From positions 1 through 59,781 of the forward strand of contig JARLGR010000131.1 in the NCBI GenBank assembly GCA_031292665.1: 59,781 nucleotides of DNA, in the 5' to 3' direction. The position numbers were made by a program, and so were the translations under genes. Source of the stretch: Mycobacterium sp. GTDB taxonomy: Bacteria > Actinomycetota > Actinomycetes > Mycobacteriales > Mycobacteriaceae. Under the pieces are notes generated by a model, which had not been told where the DNA came from, ran no database searches, and saw only the letters and a program-made list of their open reading frames with translations. This document shows positions 44,276 through 54,357 of the stretch, one piece after another; within the stretch, counting starts at the first letter, position 1; every line of letters starts with the position of its first letter.

Positions 44276-46106
44276 GGTTCCCCGGATCCGGCTGCGGCAC
44301 CGCACCCAGCAGCCGCCGCGTGTAGTCGTGTTGCGGATCGTTGAAGACCTGCTCGCTGTCGCCCTGCTCCACGATCGTGCCGGCGTGCATCACGACCACC
44401 TGGTGCGCGAGTTGCTTGACCACGGAAAGGTCATGCGAGACAAAGAGGTATGACAGCCCGAATTGATCCTGCAGGTCGAGCAGCAGGTTGATGATCCCGG
44501 CCTGGATGGAGACGTCGAGGGCGGACACCGGTTCGTCGAGCGCCAGGATCTTGGGCTGCAGCGCCAGCGCGCGTGCGATACCGATGCGCTGCTTCTGCCC
44601 GCCGGAGAATTCGGCGGGGTAGCGGGTGGCGTCGGCGCGGCGCAACCCCACGATGTCGAGCAGCTCGGCGACGCGGTCGTTGGTGTCGCCCTTGTTGAAA
44701 CCGTTGGCCTGCAACGGTTCGGCGAGCAACTCGTAGACAGGCAGCCGCGGGTCCAGGGACGCAACCGGGTCCTGGAACACGACCTGGATGTCGCGTCGCA
44801 GCGATCGCCGGGCCGACGAGCTGAGGGTGGTGACGTCGGTGCCAAGCACTTCGATCGACCCCGACTGCGGCGCAGTCAACTCCAAGATCTCGTGGAGGGT
44901 GGTCGACTTACCCGACCCGGACTCGCCGACGATGCCCAGCGTGCGCCCCTGCCGTAATTCGAAGCTGACGCCGTCGACCGCGCGGACTTCGCCGACGGAC
45001 CGCCGCAACACCACGCCCTTGGTCAGTTTGTAGGTCTTGACCAGGTCACGCACCCGCACGACGACCGACGAGCCAACGGATCGCGTCGGCGGCGCTTCGG
45101 TGTTGATCCCGTAGATATCCGCGGCGCTGCGTCCCTTGACCTGGTCGGTGCGGATGCAGGCCGCGCGGTGGTCGGTGCCGACCTCGATCAAATCCGGTTC
45201 CGCGGAGCGGCATTCGTCGATCGCCAACGGGCAGCGCGGCGCGAACGGACATCCCGGCTCAAGGCCCACCAACGACGGAGGGGCGCCGGGGATCGGCACC
45301 AGCCGGGTACCCTGCGCGGCATCCAGCCGGGGCACAGACCCCAACAGCCCCGCCGTGTAGGGCATTTGGCGATCCCGGTACAGGTCGTGCACGCCGGCGG
45401 ACTCGACGACCCGGCCGGCGTACATCACCAGGGCCCGATCGGCGAACTCCGCGACCACTCCCAGGTCGTGGGTGATGATCAGGACCCCGGCGCCGGTGAC
45501 GTCGCGTGCGGTCTTGAGCACCTCGAGGATCTGTGCCTGCACCGTGACATCGAGCGCCGTCGTGGGCTCGTCGCAGATCAACAGGTCGGGGTCGTTGGCG
45601 ATCGCGATCGCGATGACTACGCGCTGGCGTTCGCCGCCGGACAGTTCATGCGGGAAGGCGCGGGCGCGCCGCTCCGGCTGTGAGATACCCACCAGCTCAA
45701 GCAGTTCGACCGCGCGCCGGCGGGCGGCCTTCTTGCCGACGCGCGGCTGGTGGATTTCGATCGCCTCGGCGATCTGGTCGCCGACGGTGTAGACGGGGGT
45801 CAGCGCGGACATCGGGTCCTGGAACACCATGCCGACCGTCTTGCCGCGGAACCGTGACATCGCGTGGTCGGCGAGACCCAGCAACTCGGTGCCGTGCAAC
45901 CGCACCGAGCCGCGCACCCGGGCGTATTCAGGCAGCAGGCCCACGACAGCCATCGCCGACACGGACTTCCCCGACCCCGATTCGCCGACCATGGCGACCA
46001 CCTCCCGGGGGTCGACGCGGTAGCTGATGCCGCGCACCGCGGTCACCGGGTGGCCGTCGGTCGGGAAATCGACGGCCAGGTCGGTCACTTCGAGCAACGG
46101 GCTCAT
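44268..46106 (-). CDS. oppD: Oligopeptide ABC transporter dual ATPase OppD
   Basis: The 612-residue protein fuses two nucleotide-binding domains. NBD1 has Walker [13 protein letters not shown], signature [17 protein letters not shown] and Walker [13 protein letters not shown]. An oligopeptide-transporter C-terminal Cys-rich motif ([14 protein letters not shown] ... C) sits between the two. NBD2 has [28 protein letters not shown] and [12 protein letters not shown]. It therefore replaces separate OppD and OppF. It overlaps oppC by 4 bp (ATGA). Rv1281c counterpart. Confidence 0.94.
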   Translation of the reverse strand: MSPLLEVTDLAVDFPTDGHPVTAVRGISYRVDPREVVAMVGESGSGKSVSAMAVVGLLPEYARVRGSVRLHGTELLGLADHAMSRFRGKTVGMVFQDPMSALTPVYTVGDQIAEAIEIHQPRVGKKAARRRAVELLELVGISQPERRARAFPHELSGGERQRVVIAIAIANDPDLLICDEPTTALDVTVQAQILEVLKTARDVTGAGVLIITHDLGVVAEFADRALVMYAGRVVESAGVHDLYRDRQMPYTAGLLGSVPRLDAAQGTRLVPIPGAPPSLVGLEPGCPFAPRCPLAIDECRSAEPDLIEVGTDHRAACIRTDQVKGRSAADIYGINTEAPPTRSVGSSVVVRVRDLVKTYKLTKGVVLRRSVGEVRAVDGVSFELRQGRTLGIVGESGSGKSTTLHEILELTAPQSGSIEVLGTDVTTLSSSARRSLRRDIQVVFQDPVASLDPRLPVYELLAEPLQANGFNKGDTNDRVAELLDIVGLRRADATRYPAEFSGGQKQRIGIARALALQPKILALDEPVSALDVSIQAGIINLLLDLQDQFGLSYLFVSHDLSVVKQLAHQVVVMHAGTIVEQGDSEQVFNDPQHDYTRRLLGAVPQPDPGNRV

Positions 46107-47008
46107 CGGTGGGGACCGCTGCCGGGATCGAGCGCGTCACGCAAACCGTCCCCGGTCAGGTTGGCACACACCAGGATCAGCACCAGCACTCCCGCCGGGA
46201 ACAGGAAGACCCACGGGAACGTGGTCGCCGACTGGGTGCCGTTGGCGATCAGGGTCCCCAGCGACACGTCGGGCGGCTGGATGCCGAAACCGAGATAGCT
46301 CAGGCTTGTTTCGGCCAGGATCGCCGAGGCGACGTTGAGGGCGGCGTCGATGATCAGGATGGAAGCCACGTTGGGCACCACATGACCGAGGATGATCCGG
46401 CGGCTGGACACACCCATATACCGCGCGGCGCGGATGAATTCGCGGTCACGCAAGCTCATGGTCATGCCCCGCACCATGCGGGAGCTCACCATCCAGCCAA
46501 AACCGGCCAGCAGCACGACAAGCAGAACGATGTTGGCAGAGTTCTTGATTCGTGGCGTGACGATCGCGATGAGGATGAAGGCGGGCACCACCAGCAGCAG
46601 GTCGACCACCCACATGAGCACTCGGTCGCGCCAACCGCCGAAATACCCCGCGATCGACCCGACAGTGGCGGCAATACCGGTCGAGATGAACGCGACGCAG
46701 ACACCGATCAGCATCGACTTCTGCATTCCCCGCAGGATCTGGGCCAGCAAGTCTTGGCCCAGCGCGTTGGTCCCCAGCCAGTGGCGGCCGTTGGGTGGCT
46801 GCAATAGCGCGTCGAAATCAAGATCTTCGTAGGAATACGGCAGGAGCGAGGGCAGCGCGTAGCAGCCGACGAACAACAGCACCAGCAACGTCAGTGACGC
46901 CACCGCGGCGCGGTGGCGCAGGAACCGGCGCAGCACCAGGGTGCGGCGCGACGTGAAAGCCGGTACGCCGGAACCCGATATCCCGTGGGCGCCGCCCTCA
47001 GACGTCAT
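46103..47008 (-). CDS. oppC: Oligopeptide ABC transporter permease OppC
   Basis: The 301-residue permease has about six membrane helices and an N-terminal extracytoplasmic part ([20 protein letters not shown]) characteristic of DppC/OppC. The EAA loop [21 protein letters not shown] contacts the ATPase. It starts at 47008, 55 bp after oppB. Rv1282c counterpart. Confidence 0.92.
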   Translation of the reverse strand: MTSEGGAHGISGSGVPAFTSRRTLVLRRFLRHRAAVASLTLLVLLFVGCYALPSLLPYSYEDLDFDALLQPPNGRHWLGTNALGQDLLAQILRGMQKSMLIGVCVAFISTGIAATVGSIAGYFGGWRDRVLMWVVDLLLVVPAFILIAIVTPRIKNSANIVLLVVLLAGFGWMVSSRMVRGMTMSLRDREFIRAARYMGVSSRRIILGHVVPNVASILIIDAALNVASAILAETSLSYLGFGIQPPDVSLGTLIANGTQSATTFPWVFLFPAGVLVLILVCANLTGDGLRDALDPGSGPHR

Positions 47009-47063
47009 TGGCGCCGTCCCCCGCGAGCGGGCGGTGCGCCCACTGCATCGCCGCCGGCGCGCG

Positions 47064-48041
47064 TCATGACACCCGGACCCTTGGGTCGAGAGCCGCGTAG
47101 AAGACGTCGGACAGCAGCCCGGCCAGCAATACCACCGTGCCGGAGAACAGCGTGATCGCCGCGATGATGTTGGTGTCTTGAGTCGTGATGCCCTGCACCA
47201 GCCATTCGCCCATGCCGTGCCAGCCGAAGATCTTCTCGACGAACACCGCCCCGGTGACCAGCCCGGCCACCCCGTAGGCGAACAGCGTGGCCAAGGGAAT
47301 CAGCGCGGTCCGCAGGCCGTGTTTCACCAGGGCGCGCCGGCGGGTGAGACCTTTGGCGCGCGCGGTCCGGATGAAATCCTGGCCGAGGACGTCGAGCATC
47401 GCGTTGCGCTGATACCGGCTGTACCCGGCGGCGGACATCAACGCCAGCGTCAGCGAGGGCAGGACCAAATGCCTTAGCCGGTCGAGTATTTGGTACCAGA
47501 CCCCGTCGACCACGCCGGGTGACGTCTCGCCGGTGTAGTCGAAGAGGTGGACGTCGAGGGCCCAGTTGGCCCGAAGTCCGCCGAGGATCAGCAAGTTGGC
47601 GATGACGAAGCTCGGCGTGCTGAGGATGAGCAGCGCGACCATGGTGACGACGCGGTCACTGAGCCGGTATTGGCGGATGGCCCCCCATGCCCCGGCCGCA
47701 ATCCCCAGCGCGGTGCCCGCCACCGAGCCGATGACCAGCAGCCGCAGGGTGACGCCGACGCGGCGCCAGAGGGTGGCGCCGACGGGCTGCCCGGTGATGG
47801 TCGTCCCGAAGTCACCGTGCAGGGCGTGGGACGCCCAGTCCACGTACCGGACCGGGATGGGCTCGTCCAACCCGAGCGCATGGGCCTTGGCGTCGATGAC
47901 GGCTTGGGGCGGCCGCGGGTTGCGCTGCAGCAGGCTGTCCAGCGGCGAGAAGGTCAGCGACGTCAGGCAGTACGTCAGAAACGATGCCAGCGCCAGCAGC
48001 AGCACATAGTTGAGCAACCGGCGTGCCAGGAATCGAGTCAT
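47064..48041 (-). CDS. oppB: Oligopeptide ABC transporter permease OppB
   Basis: The 325-residue permease starts at ATG 48041 (MTRFLARRLLNYVLLLALAS), with an N-terminal helix, an extracytoplasmic domain and five more helices. The EAA loop reads FIRTARAKGLTRRRALVKHGLRTAL. A longer frame to 48146 adds an implausible N-terminus. It is first in the opp operon and divergent from the carbonic anhydrase gene across 190 bp. Rv1283c counterpart. Confidence 0.92.
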   Translation of the reverse strand: MTRFLARRLLNYVLLLALASFLTYCLTSLTFSPLDSLLQRNPRPPQAVIDAKAHALGLDEPIPVRYVDWASHALHGDFGTTITGQPVGATLWRRVGVTLRLLVIGSVAGTALGIAAGAWGAIRQYRLSDRVVTMVALLILSTPSFVIANLLILGGLRANWALDVHLFDYTGETSPGVVDGVWYQILDRLRHLVLPSLTLALMSAAGYSRYQRNAMLDVLGQDFIRTARAKGLTRRRALVKHGLRTALIPLATLFAYGVAGLVTGAVFVEKIFGWHGMGEWLVQGITTQDTNIIAAITLFSGTVVLLAGLLSDVFYAALDPRVRVS

Positions 48042-48231
48042 GCCCGACCGCGCCGCCCGTGTCGCATTGGGACAGGTTAGCGAGCCAGGCCCGATCCGGC
48101 CCGGCACCGCGACCCAATCCTTGAGATCCGGCTGATTCTCATGCATGAATTACGGGTGGCCGGCAATTACGATCCACCGCGGCGCCGCGCTAATCAGCAA
48201 ATCGGTGCCACGATAATTCGAGGAGGCTTGC

Positions 48232-48723
48232 GTGACCGTCAGCAATGAGTACCTGGCCAACAACGCCGAATATGCGGGCACTTTTCACGGCCCACTGCCC
48301 TTGCCGCCCAGCAAACACGTCGCGGTGGTCGCCTGCATGGACGCCCGGCTGGACGTCTATCGCCTCCTCGGTCTGGGCGACGGCGAGGCCCACGTGATTC
48401 GGAACGCCGGCGGAGTCGTCACCGACGACGTCATCCGCTCGTTGGCGATCAGCCAGCGGCTCCTGGGAACCAGGGAGATCATCCTGATCCACCACACCGA
48501 CTGCGGGATGCTCACCTTCTCCGACGACGACTTCAAGCGCTCCATCCAGGAGGAGACCGGGGTCAAACCACCGTGGGCGCCCGAGGCCTTCCCGGACGTC
48601 GCAGAGGACGTCCGGCAGTCACTGCGGCGGATCGAGAACAGCCCGTTCGTCACCCAGCACGTATCGGCTCGCGGGTTCGTCTTCGACGTCGCCACCGGCA
48701 AGCTCGAGGAAATCAAGGTCTAG
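48232..48723 (+). CDS. canA: Beta-carbonic anhydrase CanA
   Basis: The 163-residue enzyme has the zinc ligands in ACMDARLD (Cys, with the Asp-Arg dyad) and HHTDCGM (His and Cys), plus IRNAGGVVTDD, all features of beta-carbonic anhydrases that interconvert CO2 and bicarbonate. The GTG at 48232 follows a strong AGGAGG (48221-48226) at good spacing. It precedes cysD by about 130 bp on the same strand. Rv1284 counterpart. Confidence 0.93.
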   Translation: MTVSNEYLANNAEYAGTFHGPLPLPPSKHVAVVACMDARLDVYRLLGLGDGEAHVIRNAGGVVTDDVIRSLAISQRLLGTREIILIHHTDCGMLTFSDDDFKRSIQEETGVKPPWAPEAFPDVAEDVRQSLRRIENSPFVTQHVSARGFVFDVATGKLEEIKV

Positions 48724-48801
48724 CGGCGGTCTTGCGCCACGCGCCTGTCGGCCAAGCATTGACACCGGCGAGGCACCCTGGTTCCATAGACGACAATAAG
48801 A

Positions 48802-48830
48802 ATAAATATGGTCAATCCGACCATATTTAT
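48802..48830. promoter_or_regulatory. 29-bp palindrome upstream of cysD
   Basis: ATAAATATGGTC (48802-48813) and its exact complement GACCATATTTAT (48819-48830) flank a 5-base centre. It sits in an AT-rich patch 22 bp before the cysD start. A perfect 12-bp inverted repeat of this composition in high-GC DNA suggests a dimeric regulator site. The Rrf2 protein encoded after cysNC is the obvious candidate. A transcribed hairpin is the alternative. Confidence 0.6.
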
Positions 48831-48851
48831 CAGGAATAGCCCGAGGTGCCC

Positions 48852-49784
48852 ATGACCAGCGCTGTGAAGGCCGGCCCCGTGGCCGCCGGCCAGTACGAAT
48901 TGAGCCATCTGCGCTCGCTGGAGGCCGAGGCCATCCACATCATCCGGGAGGTGGCCGCGGAATTCGAGCGCCCGGTGCTGCTGTTCTCGGGCGGCAAAGA
49001 CTCCATCGTGATGCTGCACCTCGCACTCAAGGCCTTCCGCCCGGGCCGGCTGCCGTTCCCGGTGATGCATGTGGACACCGGCCACAACTTCGACGAGGTG
49101 ATCGCGACCCGCGACGAACTGGTCGCCCGGCACGGGTTGCGTGTGGTGGTGGCGTCGGTGCAGGAAGACATCGACGCGGGGCGGGTCGTCGAGACCATTC
49201 CGTCGCGAAACCCGATCCAGACGGTGACGCTGCTGCGCGCCATCCGGGAGAACAAGTTCGACGCCGCGTTCGGCGGGGCGCGCCGCGACGAGGAGAAGGC
49301 GCGCGCCAAGGAGCGGGTGTTCAGCTTCCGCGACGAATTCGGGCAATGGGACCCGAAGGCCCAGCGGCCCGAGGTGTGGAACCTCTACAACGGCCGGCAC
49401 CACAAGGGCGAGCACATTCGGGTCTTCCCGTTGTCGAACTGGACCGAGTTCGACATCTGGTCCTACATCGGCGCCGAGAAGATCAAACTGCCGCCGATCT
49501 ATTTCGCGCACCGGCGCGAGGTGTTTCGTCGCGACGGCATGCTGCTTGCGGTGGACCGGCACATGCACCCGCGCGCCGACGAGCCGGTGTTCGAGGCCAT
49601 CGTGCGGTTCCGCACCGTCGGGGACGTCACCTGCACCGGGTGTGTGGAGTCCCGCGCCGCAACCGTGTCGGAGGTCATCGCCGAGACCGCGGTGTCCCGC
49701 CTGACCGAGCGGGGCGCTACCCGGGCCGACGACCGGATCTCGGAGGCGGGAATGGAAGACCGCAAGCGACAGGGTTACTTCTGA
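48852..49784 (+). CDS. cysD: Sulfate adenylyltransferase subunit 2 CysD
   Basis: The 310-residue protein has the PP-loop LLFSGGKDSIVMLHLALKAF and the downstream FGGARRDEEKARAKERVFSF and GDVTCTGCVESRA typical of CysD. With CysN it makes adenosine 5'-phosphosulfate from ATP and sulfate. ATG 48852 is preferred to GTG 48846, which lies on the purine tract CCGAGG. Its TGA overlaps the cysNC ATG. The 29-bp palindrome upstream probably controls it. Rv1285 counterpart. Confidence 0.94.
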   Translation: MTSAVKAGPVAAGQYELSHLRSLEAEAIHIIREVAAEFERPVLLFSGGKDSIVMLHLALKAFRPGRLPFPVMHVDTGHNFDEVIATRDELVARHGLRVVVASVQEDIDAGRVVETIPSRNPIQTVTLLRAIRENKFDAAFGGARRDEEKARAKERVFSFRDEFGQWDPKAQRPEVWNLYNGRHHKGEHIRVFPLSNWTEFDIWSYIGAEKIKLPPIYFAHRREVFRRDGMLLAVDRHMHPRADEPVFEAIVRFRTVGDVTCTGCVESRAATVSEVIAETAVSRLTERGATRADDRISEAGMEDRKRQGYF

Positions 49785-51625
49785 TGACGACACTGTTGCG
49801 GCTGGCCACGGCGGGTTCGGTCGACGACGGCAAGTCGACGCTGATCGGCCGCCTGCTCTACGACTCCAAAGCCGTGATGGAAGACCAGTGGGCGGCGGTG
49901 GAGCAGAGCTCTAAGGATCGCGGCCACGACTACACCGACCTGGCGCTGGTGACCGACGGACTGCGGGCGGAACGCGAACAGGGCATCACCATCGACGTCG
50001 CCTACCGTTACTTCGCCACGCCCAAGCGGAAATTCATCATCGCCGACACCCCGGGGCACATCCAGTACACCCGCAACATGGTGACCGGGGCGTCGACCGC
50101 CCAGCTGGTGATCGTGCTGGTCGACGCCCGCCACGGCCTGCTCGAGCAGTCACGCCGGCACGCGTTTCTGGCGTCGCTGTTGGGCATCCGGCACGTCGTC
50201 CTCGCGGTCAACAAGATGGACCTGATCGGCTGGGACAAGGAGAAATTCGAGGCGATCCGCGACGAGTTCCACGCCTTCGCCGCGCGGCTGGACGTCCACG
50301 ACGTCGCCACCATCCCGCTGTCGGCGCTGCACGGCGACAACGTGGTGACCAAGTCGGATAAGGCGCCGTGGTACGAGGGGCCGTCGCTGCTGTCGCACCT
50401 CGAGGAGGTCTACATCGCCGGTGACCGCAACATGGTCGACGTGCGGTTCCCCGTTCAGTACGTCATCCGCCCGCACACCCTCGATAATCAGGACCACCGC
50501 AGCTATGCCGGCACCGTGGCCAGCGGGGTGATGCGTCCGGGAGACGAAGTGGCGGTGCTGCCCGTCGGCAAGACCACCCGGATCACCGCGATCGACGGGC
50601 CGAATGGCCCGGTCGACGAAGCGTTTCCGCCGATGGCCGTCTCGGTGAGCCTGGCCGACGAGATCGACATCTCCCGCGGCGACATGATAGCCCGCACCAC
50701 CAACAAGCCCAGGATCGCGCAGGACTTCGACGCGACCGTGTGCTGGATGGCAAACGATGCGGCCTTGGAGCCCGGCCGCGACTACCTCATCAAGCACACC
50801 ACGCGGACCACCCGCGCCCGGGTGACCGCGCTGGGCTACCGGCTCGACGTCAACACCCTGCACCGCGACAAGACCGCAACGGCGTTGCGGCTCAACGACC
50901 TTGGCCGGATCTCGCTGCGCACCCAGGTCCCGCTGCTGCTCGACGAGTACACCCGTAACGCCAGCACCGGCTCGTTCATCCTCATCGACCCCAACACCAA
51001 CGGCACCGTGGCGGCGGGCATGGTGTTGCGCGACGCCACGGCGCAGGCGGCTAGCCCGAACACCCTGCGCCACAACTCGTCTGCGGTCGCCGAGGCCCGG
51101 ACGCGGGGCACGACGCTATGGTTTACCGGTCTGTCCGGTTCCGGTAAGTCGTCGGTGGCCACACTGGTCGAGCATATGCTGCTCGAAAGCGGTACTCCCG
51201 CTTATGTTTTGGACGGCGACAATCTGCGGCACGGCCTGAACGCCGACTTGGGATTCAGCATGGCCGACCGCGCGGAAAACCTGCGCCGACTCGCGCATGT
51301 GGCGGCGCTGCTCGCCGACTCCGGCCAGGTCGTGCTGGTACCGGCGATCAGCCCGCTGGCCGAGCAACGGGAGCTGGCCCGCAAGGTGCACGGCGACGCA
51401 GGCCTGGACTTTGTCGAGGTCTACTGCGACACCCCGATCGACGAGTGTGAGAAGCGTGATCCCAAGGGCTTGTACGCCAAAGCGCGCGCGGGGGAGATCA
51501 CGCAGTTCACCGGCATCGACAGCCCGTATCAGCCGCCGGCGAATCCCGAACTGCGGGTCACGCCCGACCAGACCGTCGAGGAGCAGGCGCAACAGGTCGT
51601 CGACCTACTTGGGTCGCGGGTCTAG
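49784..51625 (+). CDS. cysN: Bifunctional CysN/CysC: ATP-sulfurylase GTPase + APS kinase
   Basis: The 613-residue fusion starts at ATG 49784. Residues 1-~430 form an EF-Tu-like GTPase with G1 AGSVDDGKSTLIGRLL, G3 DTPGHIQY and G4 NKMD. Residues ~440-613 form APS kinase, with P-loop FTGLSGSGKSSVATL and DGDNLRHGLNADLGFS. The pair CysD/CysNC converts sulfate to APS and then PAPS for cysteine synthesis and sulfation. TGATG overlap with cysD shows translational coupling. Rv1286 counterpart. Confidence 0.95.
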   Translation: MTTLLRLATAGSVDDGKSTLIGRLLYDSKAVMEDQWAAVEQSSKDRGHDYTDLALVTDGLRAEREQGITIDVAYRYFATPKRKFIIADTPGHIQYTRNMVTGASTAQLVIVLVDARHGLLEQSRRHAFLASLLGIRHVVLAVNKMDLIGWDKEKFEAIRDEFHAFAARLDVHDVATIPLSALHGDNVVTKSDKAPWYEGPSLLSHLEEVYIAGDRNMVDVRFPVQYVIRPHTLDNQDHRSYAGTVASGVMRPGDEVAVLPVGKTTRITAIDGPNGPVDEAFPPMAVSVSLADEIDISRGDMIARTTNKPRIAQDFDATVCWMANDAALEPGRDYLIKHTTRTTRARVTALGYRLDVNTLHRDKTATALRLNDLGRISLRTQVPLLLDEYTRNASTGSFILIDPNTNGTVAAGMVLRDATAQAASPNTLRHNSSAVAEARTRGTTLWFTGLSGSGKSSVATLVEHMLLESGTPAYVLDGDNLRHGLNADLGFSMADRAENLRRLAHVAALLADSGQVVLVPAISPLAEQRELARKVHGDAGLDFVEVYCDTPIDECEKRDPKGLYAKARAGEITQFTGIDSPYQPPANPELRVTPDQTVEEQAQQVVDLLGSRV

Positions 51626-51682
51626 CACCGGGCCGGGCGGGCTCGGCCGGATTCCCCGGGCGGGGTGGCACAATCCTCAGTT

Positions 51683-52183
51683 GTGCGCATGTCAGCCAAG
51701 GCGGAATACGCGGTGCGAGCCATGATCCAGCTCGCCACAGTTGACTGTGGCGCGCTGGTCAAGACCGACGACTTGGCCCAGTCCCAGGGCATACCGGCAC
51801 AGTTTCTCGTCGATATCCTCACCAACCTGCGCACCGACCGCCTGGTGCGCAGCCACCGCGGGCGCGAAGGGGGCTATGAACTGGCCCGCCCCGCAGACGA
51901 GATCAGCATCGCCGACGTGCTCCGCTGCATCGACGGGCCGCTGGCCAGCGTGCGCGACATCGGCCTCGGTGACTTGCCGTATGCCGGCCCCACCGCGCCG
52001 TTGGCCGACGTCTGGCGGGCCCTGCGGGCCAGCATGCGCTCGGTGCTGGAGCTGACCACCCTGGCCGACGTCGCGAACGGCAAGCTGCCCGACCACGTCG
52101 CCCAGCTGGCCGACGACTATCGGGGTCAAGAACGGTTGCGGCACCGGTCCACGCGCAGCGGCGATCAGCCGTCCGAGCCGTAG
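51683..52183 (+). CDS. Rrf2-family transcriptional regulator
   Basis: The ~166-residue protein begins [18 protein letters not shown], the classic Rrf2 N-terminus, with winged helix [19 protein letters not shown] and [21 protein letters not shown]. The three clustered Cys of IscR/NsrR that bind Fe-S are absent; one Cys occurs in VLRCIDG and one near residue 21. It is therefore more CymR-like, and a role in sulfur control fits its place after cysD-cysNC. GTG 51683 is chosen; ATG 51689 or GTG 51665 are alternatives. Its 3' end overlaps the convergent VOC gene by 19 bp. Rv1287 counterpart. Confidence 0.9.
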   Translation: MRMSAKAEYAVRAMIQLATVDCGALVKTDDLAQSQGIPAQFLVDILTNLRTDRLVRSHRGREGGYELARPADEISIADVLRCIDGPLASVRDIGLGDLPYAGPTAPLADVWRALRASMRSVLELTTLADVANGKLPDHVAQLADDYRGQERLRHRSTRSGDQPSEP

Positions 52184-52554
52184 GGCCGGGTGAGGATCTC
52201 CATGGCGTGCCCCGACGGGTCCAGGAAGTAGACGCCGCGCCCGCCGTGGTTGTGGTTGATCTCGCCGGGCCGCTGCTGGCGGGGGTCCGCCCAATGCTGC
52301 AGGCCACGCGACCGGATCTTGCCGTAGATGGTGTCGAAGTCTTCGTCGGATACCAGGAACGCGTAGTGCTGGCGCCGGATCTCCTCGCCCGCGGGGGCGT
52401 CGGCGTAGTCGAGGTTGACACCATGCTCGAGCCCGACGGCCATGAAGTGGCCGAACGGCTTCGGGCCGGGCAGTCCGAACAGTTCGGCGAGGAATTCCGC
52501 GGACTTGCGCTTGTCGCGCGACGCGACGATGGTGTGGTTGAAACTGATCGCCAT
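52165..52554 (-). CDS. VOC-superfamily (glyoxalase-like) protein
   Basis: The 129-residue single-module VOC protein has [20 protein letters not shown], with an early His metal ligand, QHYAFLV (second His) and [13 protein letters not shown] with a late Glu. These are the usual His/His/Glu positions. It may be a glyoxalase, dioxygenase or resistance protein; substrate unknown. It overlaps the Rrf2 gene tail to tail. Confidence 0.82.
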   Translation of the reverse strand: MAISFNHTIVASRDKRKSAEFLAELFGLPGPKPFGHFMAVGLEHGVNLDYADAPAGEEIRRQHYAFLVSDEDFDTIYGKIRSRGLQHWADPRQQRPGEINHNHGGRGVYFLDPSGHAMEILTRPYGSDG

Positions 52555-52656
52555 GATTCCTGCTTACACCTCGGCGCGAGCGTGCGTGTCGGTACGCCGA
52601 CACGCCGCAAAGGGCGTAATTGCTCGCACCCTCGCGGGTCGACGCGCACCTCGACG

Positions 52657-53070
52657 CTACTTCGGCGCCGTGAGTTCCAACGCGATGTTGTCCGGGTCGC
52701 GGAACTCCAGGATGTAGGACGGCCCGATGTCTTTGACCGGCTCATGCTCAACCCCGACGTCGTCGAGATGTGCTGCGGCACGCTCTAGTTCGTCCTTGCT
52801 ACTGAGCCGGAACGCCAGGTGGTCGAGGCCCACCCGATCCTCGTCGAAGCGGTCGGTCGCCACCGGCCGCAGCCCGAGCAGCGTGCCGCCGAGGTCGTAG
52901 ATGACGCCGCCGAACAGGAAGCTCAGCTGGTTGCGGGTCGCTTCGTCGGCATCTTCGGGGACCTCCAGCAACACCGGCCAACCGAATACGCTCTCGTAGA
53001 ACTGGCGTGACCGCTCGATGTCGGTGACGGTTAGGCGGACGTGCGCGATGGAAGTACTGGTGAAGCCCAT
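52657..53070 (-). CDS. VOC-superfamily protein
   Basis: The 137-residue VOC protein reads SIAHVRLTVTDIERSRQFYE (His ligand), GLDHLAFRLSSKDELERAA (second His) and YILEFRDPDNIALELTAP (late Glu). It is clearly related in fold to the neighbour at 52165 but not a close copy. Both lie on the minus strand about 100 bp apart. It is divergent from the luciferase-like gene across 56 bp. Substrate unknown. Confidence 0.82.
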   Translation of the reverse strand: MGFTSTSIAHVRLTVTDIERSRQFYESVFGWPVLLEVPEDADEATRNQLSFLFGGVIYDLGGTLLGLRPVATDRFDEDRVGLDHLAFRLSSKDELERAAAHLDDVGVEHEPVKDIGPSYILEFRDPDNIALELTAPK

Positions 53071-53126
53071 CTGGCCATGCTGCCACTGATGGGACCCGAT
53101 ATCACCGGCATGCCAGAATCGCCGTC

Positions 53127-54017
53127 GTGCAGATAGCGATGACGATGCCGGTAATGGAGCCGGACCTGGACGCGACGGTCCTGCAGAACTGGGCGCGCGC
53201 GATCGATGAGGGCCCCTTCTCGTCGCTGTGCTGGGGCGAGCGCATCGCGTTCGACAACCCGGACAACCTGACGCTGCTGGGTGCGCTCTCCGCCTGGACC
53301 AGCCGGGTGCGGCTGCTGACGACGGTGATCGTGCCGCAGCTGCACCACCCGGTGATGCTGGCGAAGGCCCTGGCGACCGGCGACGTGCTGTGCGGCGGGC
53401 GCCTGTCCGTGGGCATCGGCGTGGGCGGCAGGCAGGAGGACTATCAGGCCGTGGGGGCCGACCCGGCGACTCAGACCATCCGCGGCATGGCCGAACGGGT
53501 GGCCGTGATGAAACGGGTATGGGTCGGCGAAAAGATCACCGACTCGGTGCTGCCGGTCGGGCCGTCGCCGGCCCAGCCCGGTGGTCCGCCGTTGCTCGTC
53601 GGCAGCATCGGGCCCAAGACCATTCGCCGCGCCGCGGCGTGGGCCGACGGATTGGCCGGCACCACCCTGGACCTCGACGTCGCCAAGCAGGACGAGCTGT
53701 TCGAGGTGGCGCGGGAAGCGTGGGCGCAGGCCGGGAAGCCCAAACCCCACCTGGCGACGTCGTTTTGGTTCGCGTTCGGGCCCCCCGAGCAGGCCCGCGC
53801 CCAGGTGCACCGTCACCTGCGGCACTACATGAATTGGATACCGGCGGAATACGTCGATGCGATGGCGCCGATGACAGGCTGGGCCGGCACCGAAGACGAG
53901 CTGCTGGCGGTGCTGCGGAAGTTCGAACAGATCGGCACCGACGAGGTCCAGCTCATCCCGACGAGCTCGGACATCGACCAGGTCCGGCGCGCGGCGGACG
54001 TGGCGGCGCGGCTCTAG
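53127..54017 (+). CDS. LLM-class (F420- or FMN-dependent) oxidoreductase
   Basis: The 296-residue protein starts VQIAMTMPVMEPDLD and shows the luciferase-like pattern VRLLTTVIVPQLHHPVMLAK, GRLSVGIGVGGRQEDYQAVG and PLLVGSIGPKTIRRAAAWAD. These features fit the mycobacterial F420-dependent LLM group, but FMN cannot be excluded. It is unlike the LLM protein at 15763. Reaction unknown. It sits in the non-syntenic right-hand segment with other small-molecule enzymes. Confidence 0.85.
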   Translation: MQIAMTMPVMEPDLDATVLQNWARAIDEGPFSSLCWGERIAFDNPDNLTLLGALSAWTSRVRLLTTVIVPQLHHPVMLAKALATGDVLCGGRLSVGIGVGGRQEDYQAVGADPATQTIRGMAERVAVMKRVWVGEKITDSVLPVGPSPAQPGGPPLLVGSIGPKTIRRAAAWADGLAGTTLDLDVAKQDELFEVAREAWAQAGKPKPHLATSFWFAFGPPEQARAQVHRHLRHYMNWIPAEYVDAMAPMTGWAGTEDELLAVLRKFEQIGTDEVQLIPTSSDIDQVRRAADVAARL

Positions 54018-54223
54018 GTCAAGAGGCGCGCTCGTGCCAGATCCTGTGGCTGCCGTGCCGAATGCAACGCCCAGCTGTACACGCCCAGAGCAACGAAACC
54101 GACCAGAGCCAGCCACCTCGATGGCCCGCCGGCGCCACGAAGAGCAGCGCGCTGCCAGCGATCAGACTGAGCCATGCCGAACCGGGAAGCTGTCGAAGGT
54201 GCGAATGGATTGAAACCGGACAC
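54014..54223 (-). CDS. Possible small membrane protein
   Basis: In the 340-bp gap between the LLM gene and the amidohydrolase gene, a 69-codon minus-strand frame (MSGFNPFAPSTASRFGMAQS) contains one good hydrophobic segment, WLALVGFVALGVYSWAL. A second overlapping frame (54019-54264) also has a hydrophobic stretch, and neither has a convincing ribosome binding site. The coding strand could be right and the frame wrong, or neither may be real. The remaining bases up to 54357 show nothing else. Confidence 0.3.
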   Translation of the reverse strand: MSGFNPFAPSTASRFGMAQSDRWQRAALRGAGGPSRWLALVGFVALGVYSWALHSARQPQDLARARLLT

Positions 54224-54357
54224 GGCGCGATGTTAGGCGAGGGCACCGACGTCATGAGCCTCACCGGTTCCCGTACAGGCCCATGCCGACGCGCGTAAGC
54301 CGTAGCTGACGAAGGAGCCTTGCGCGCTGAGGTTTGCGGTGGCGCTGCGAGCCCCCG

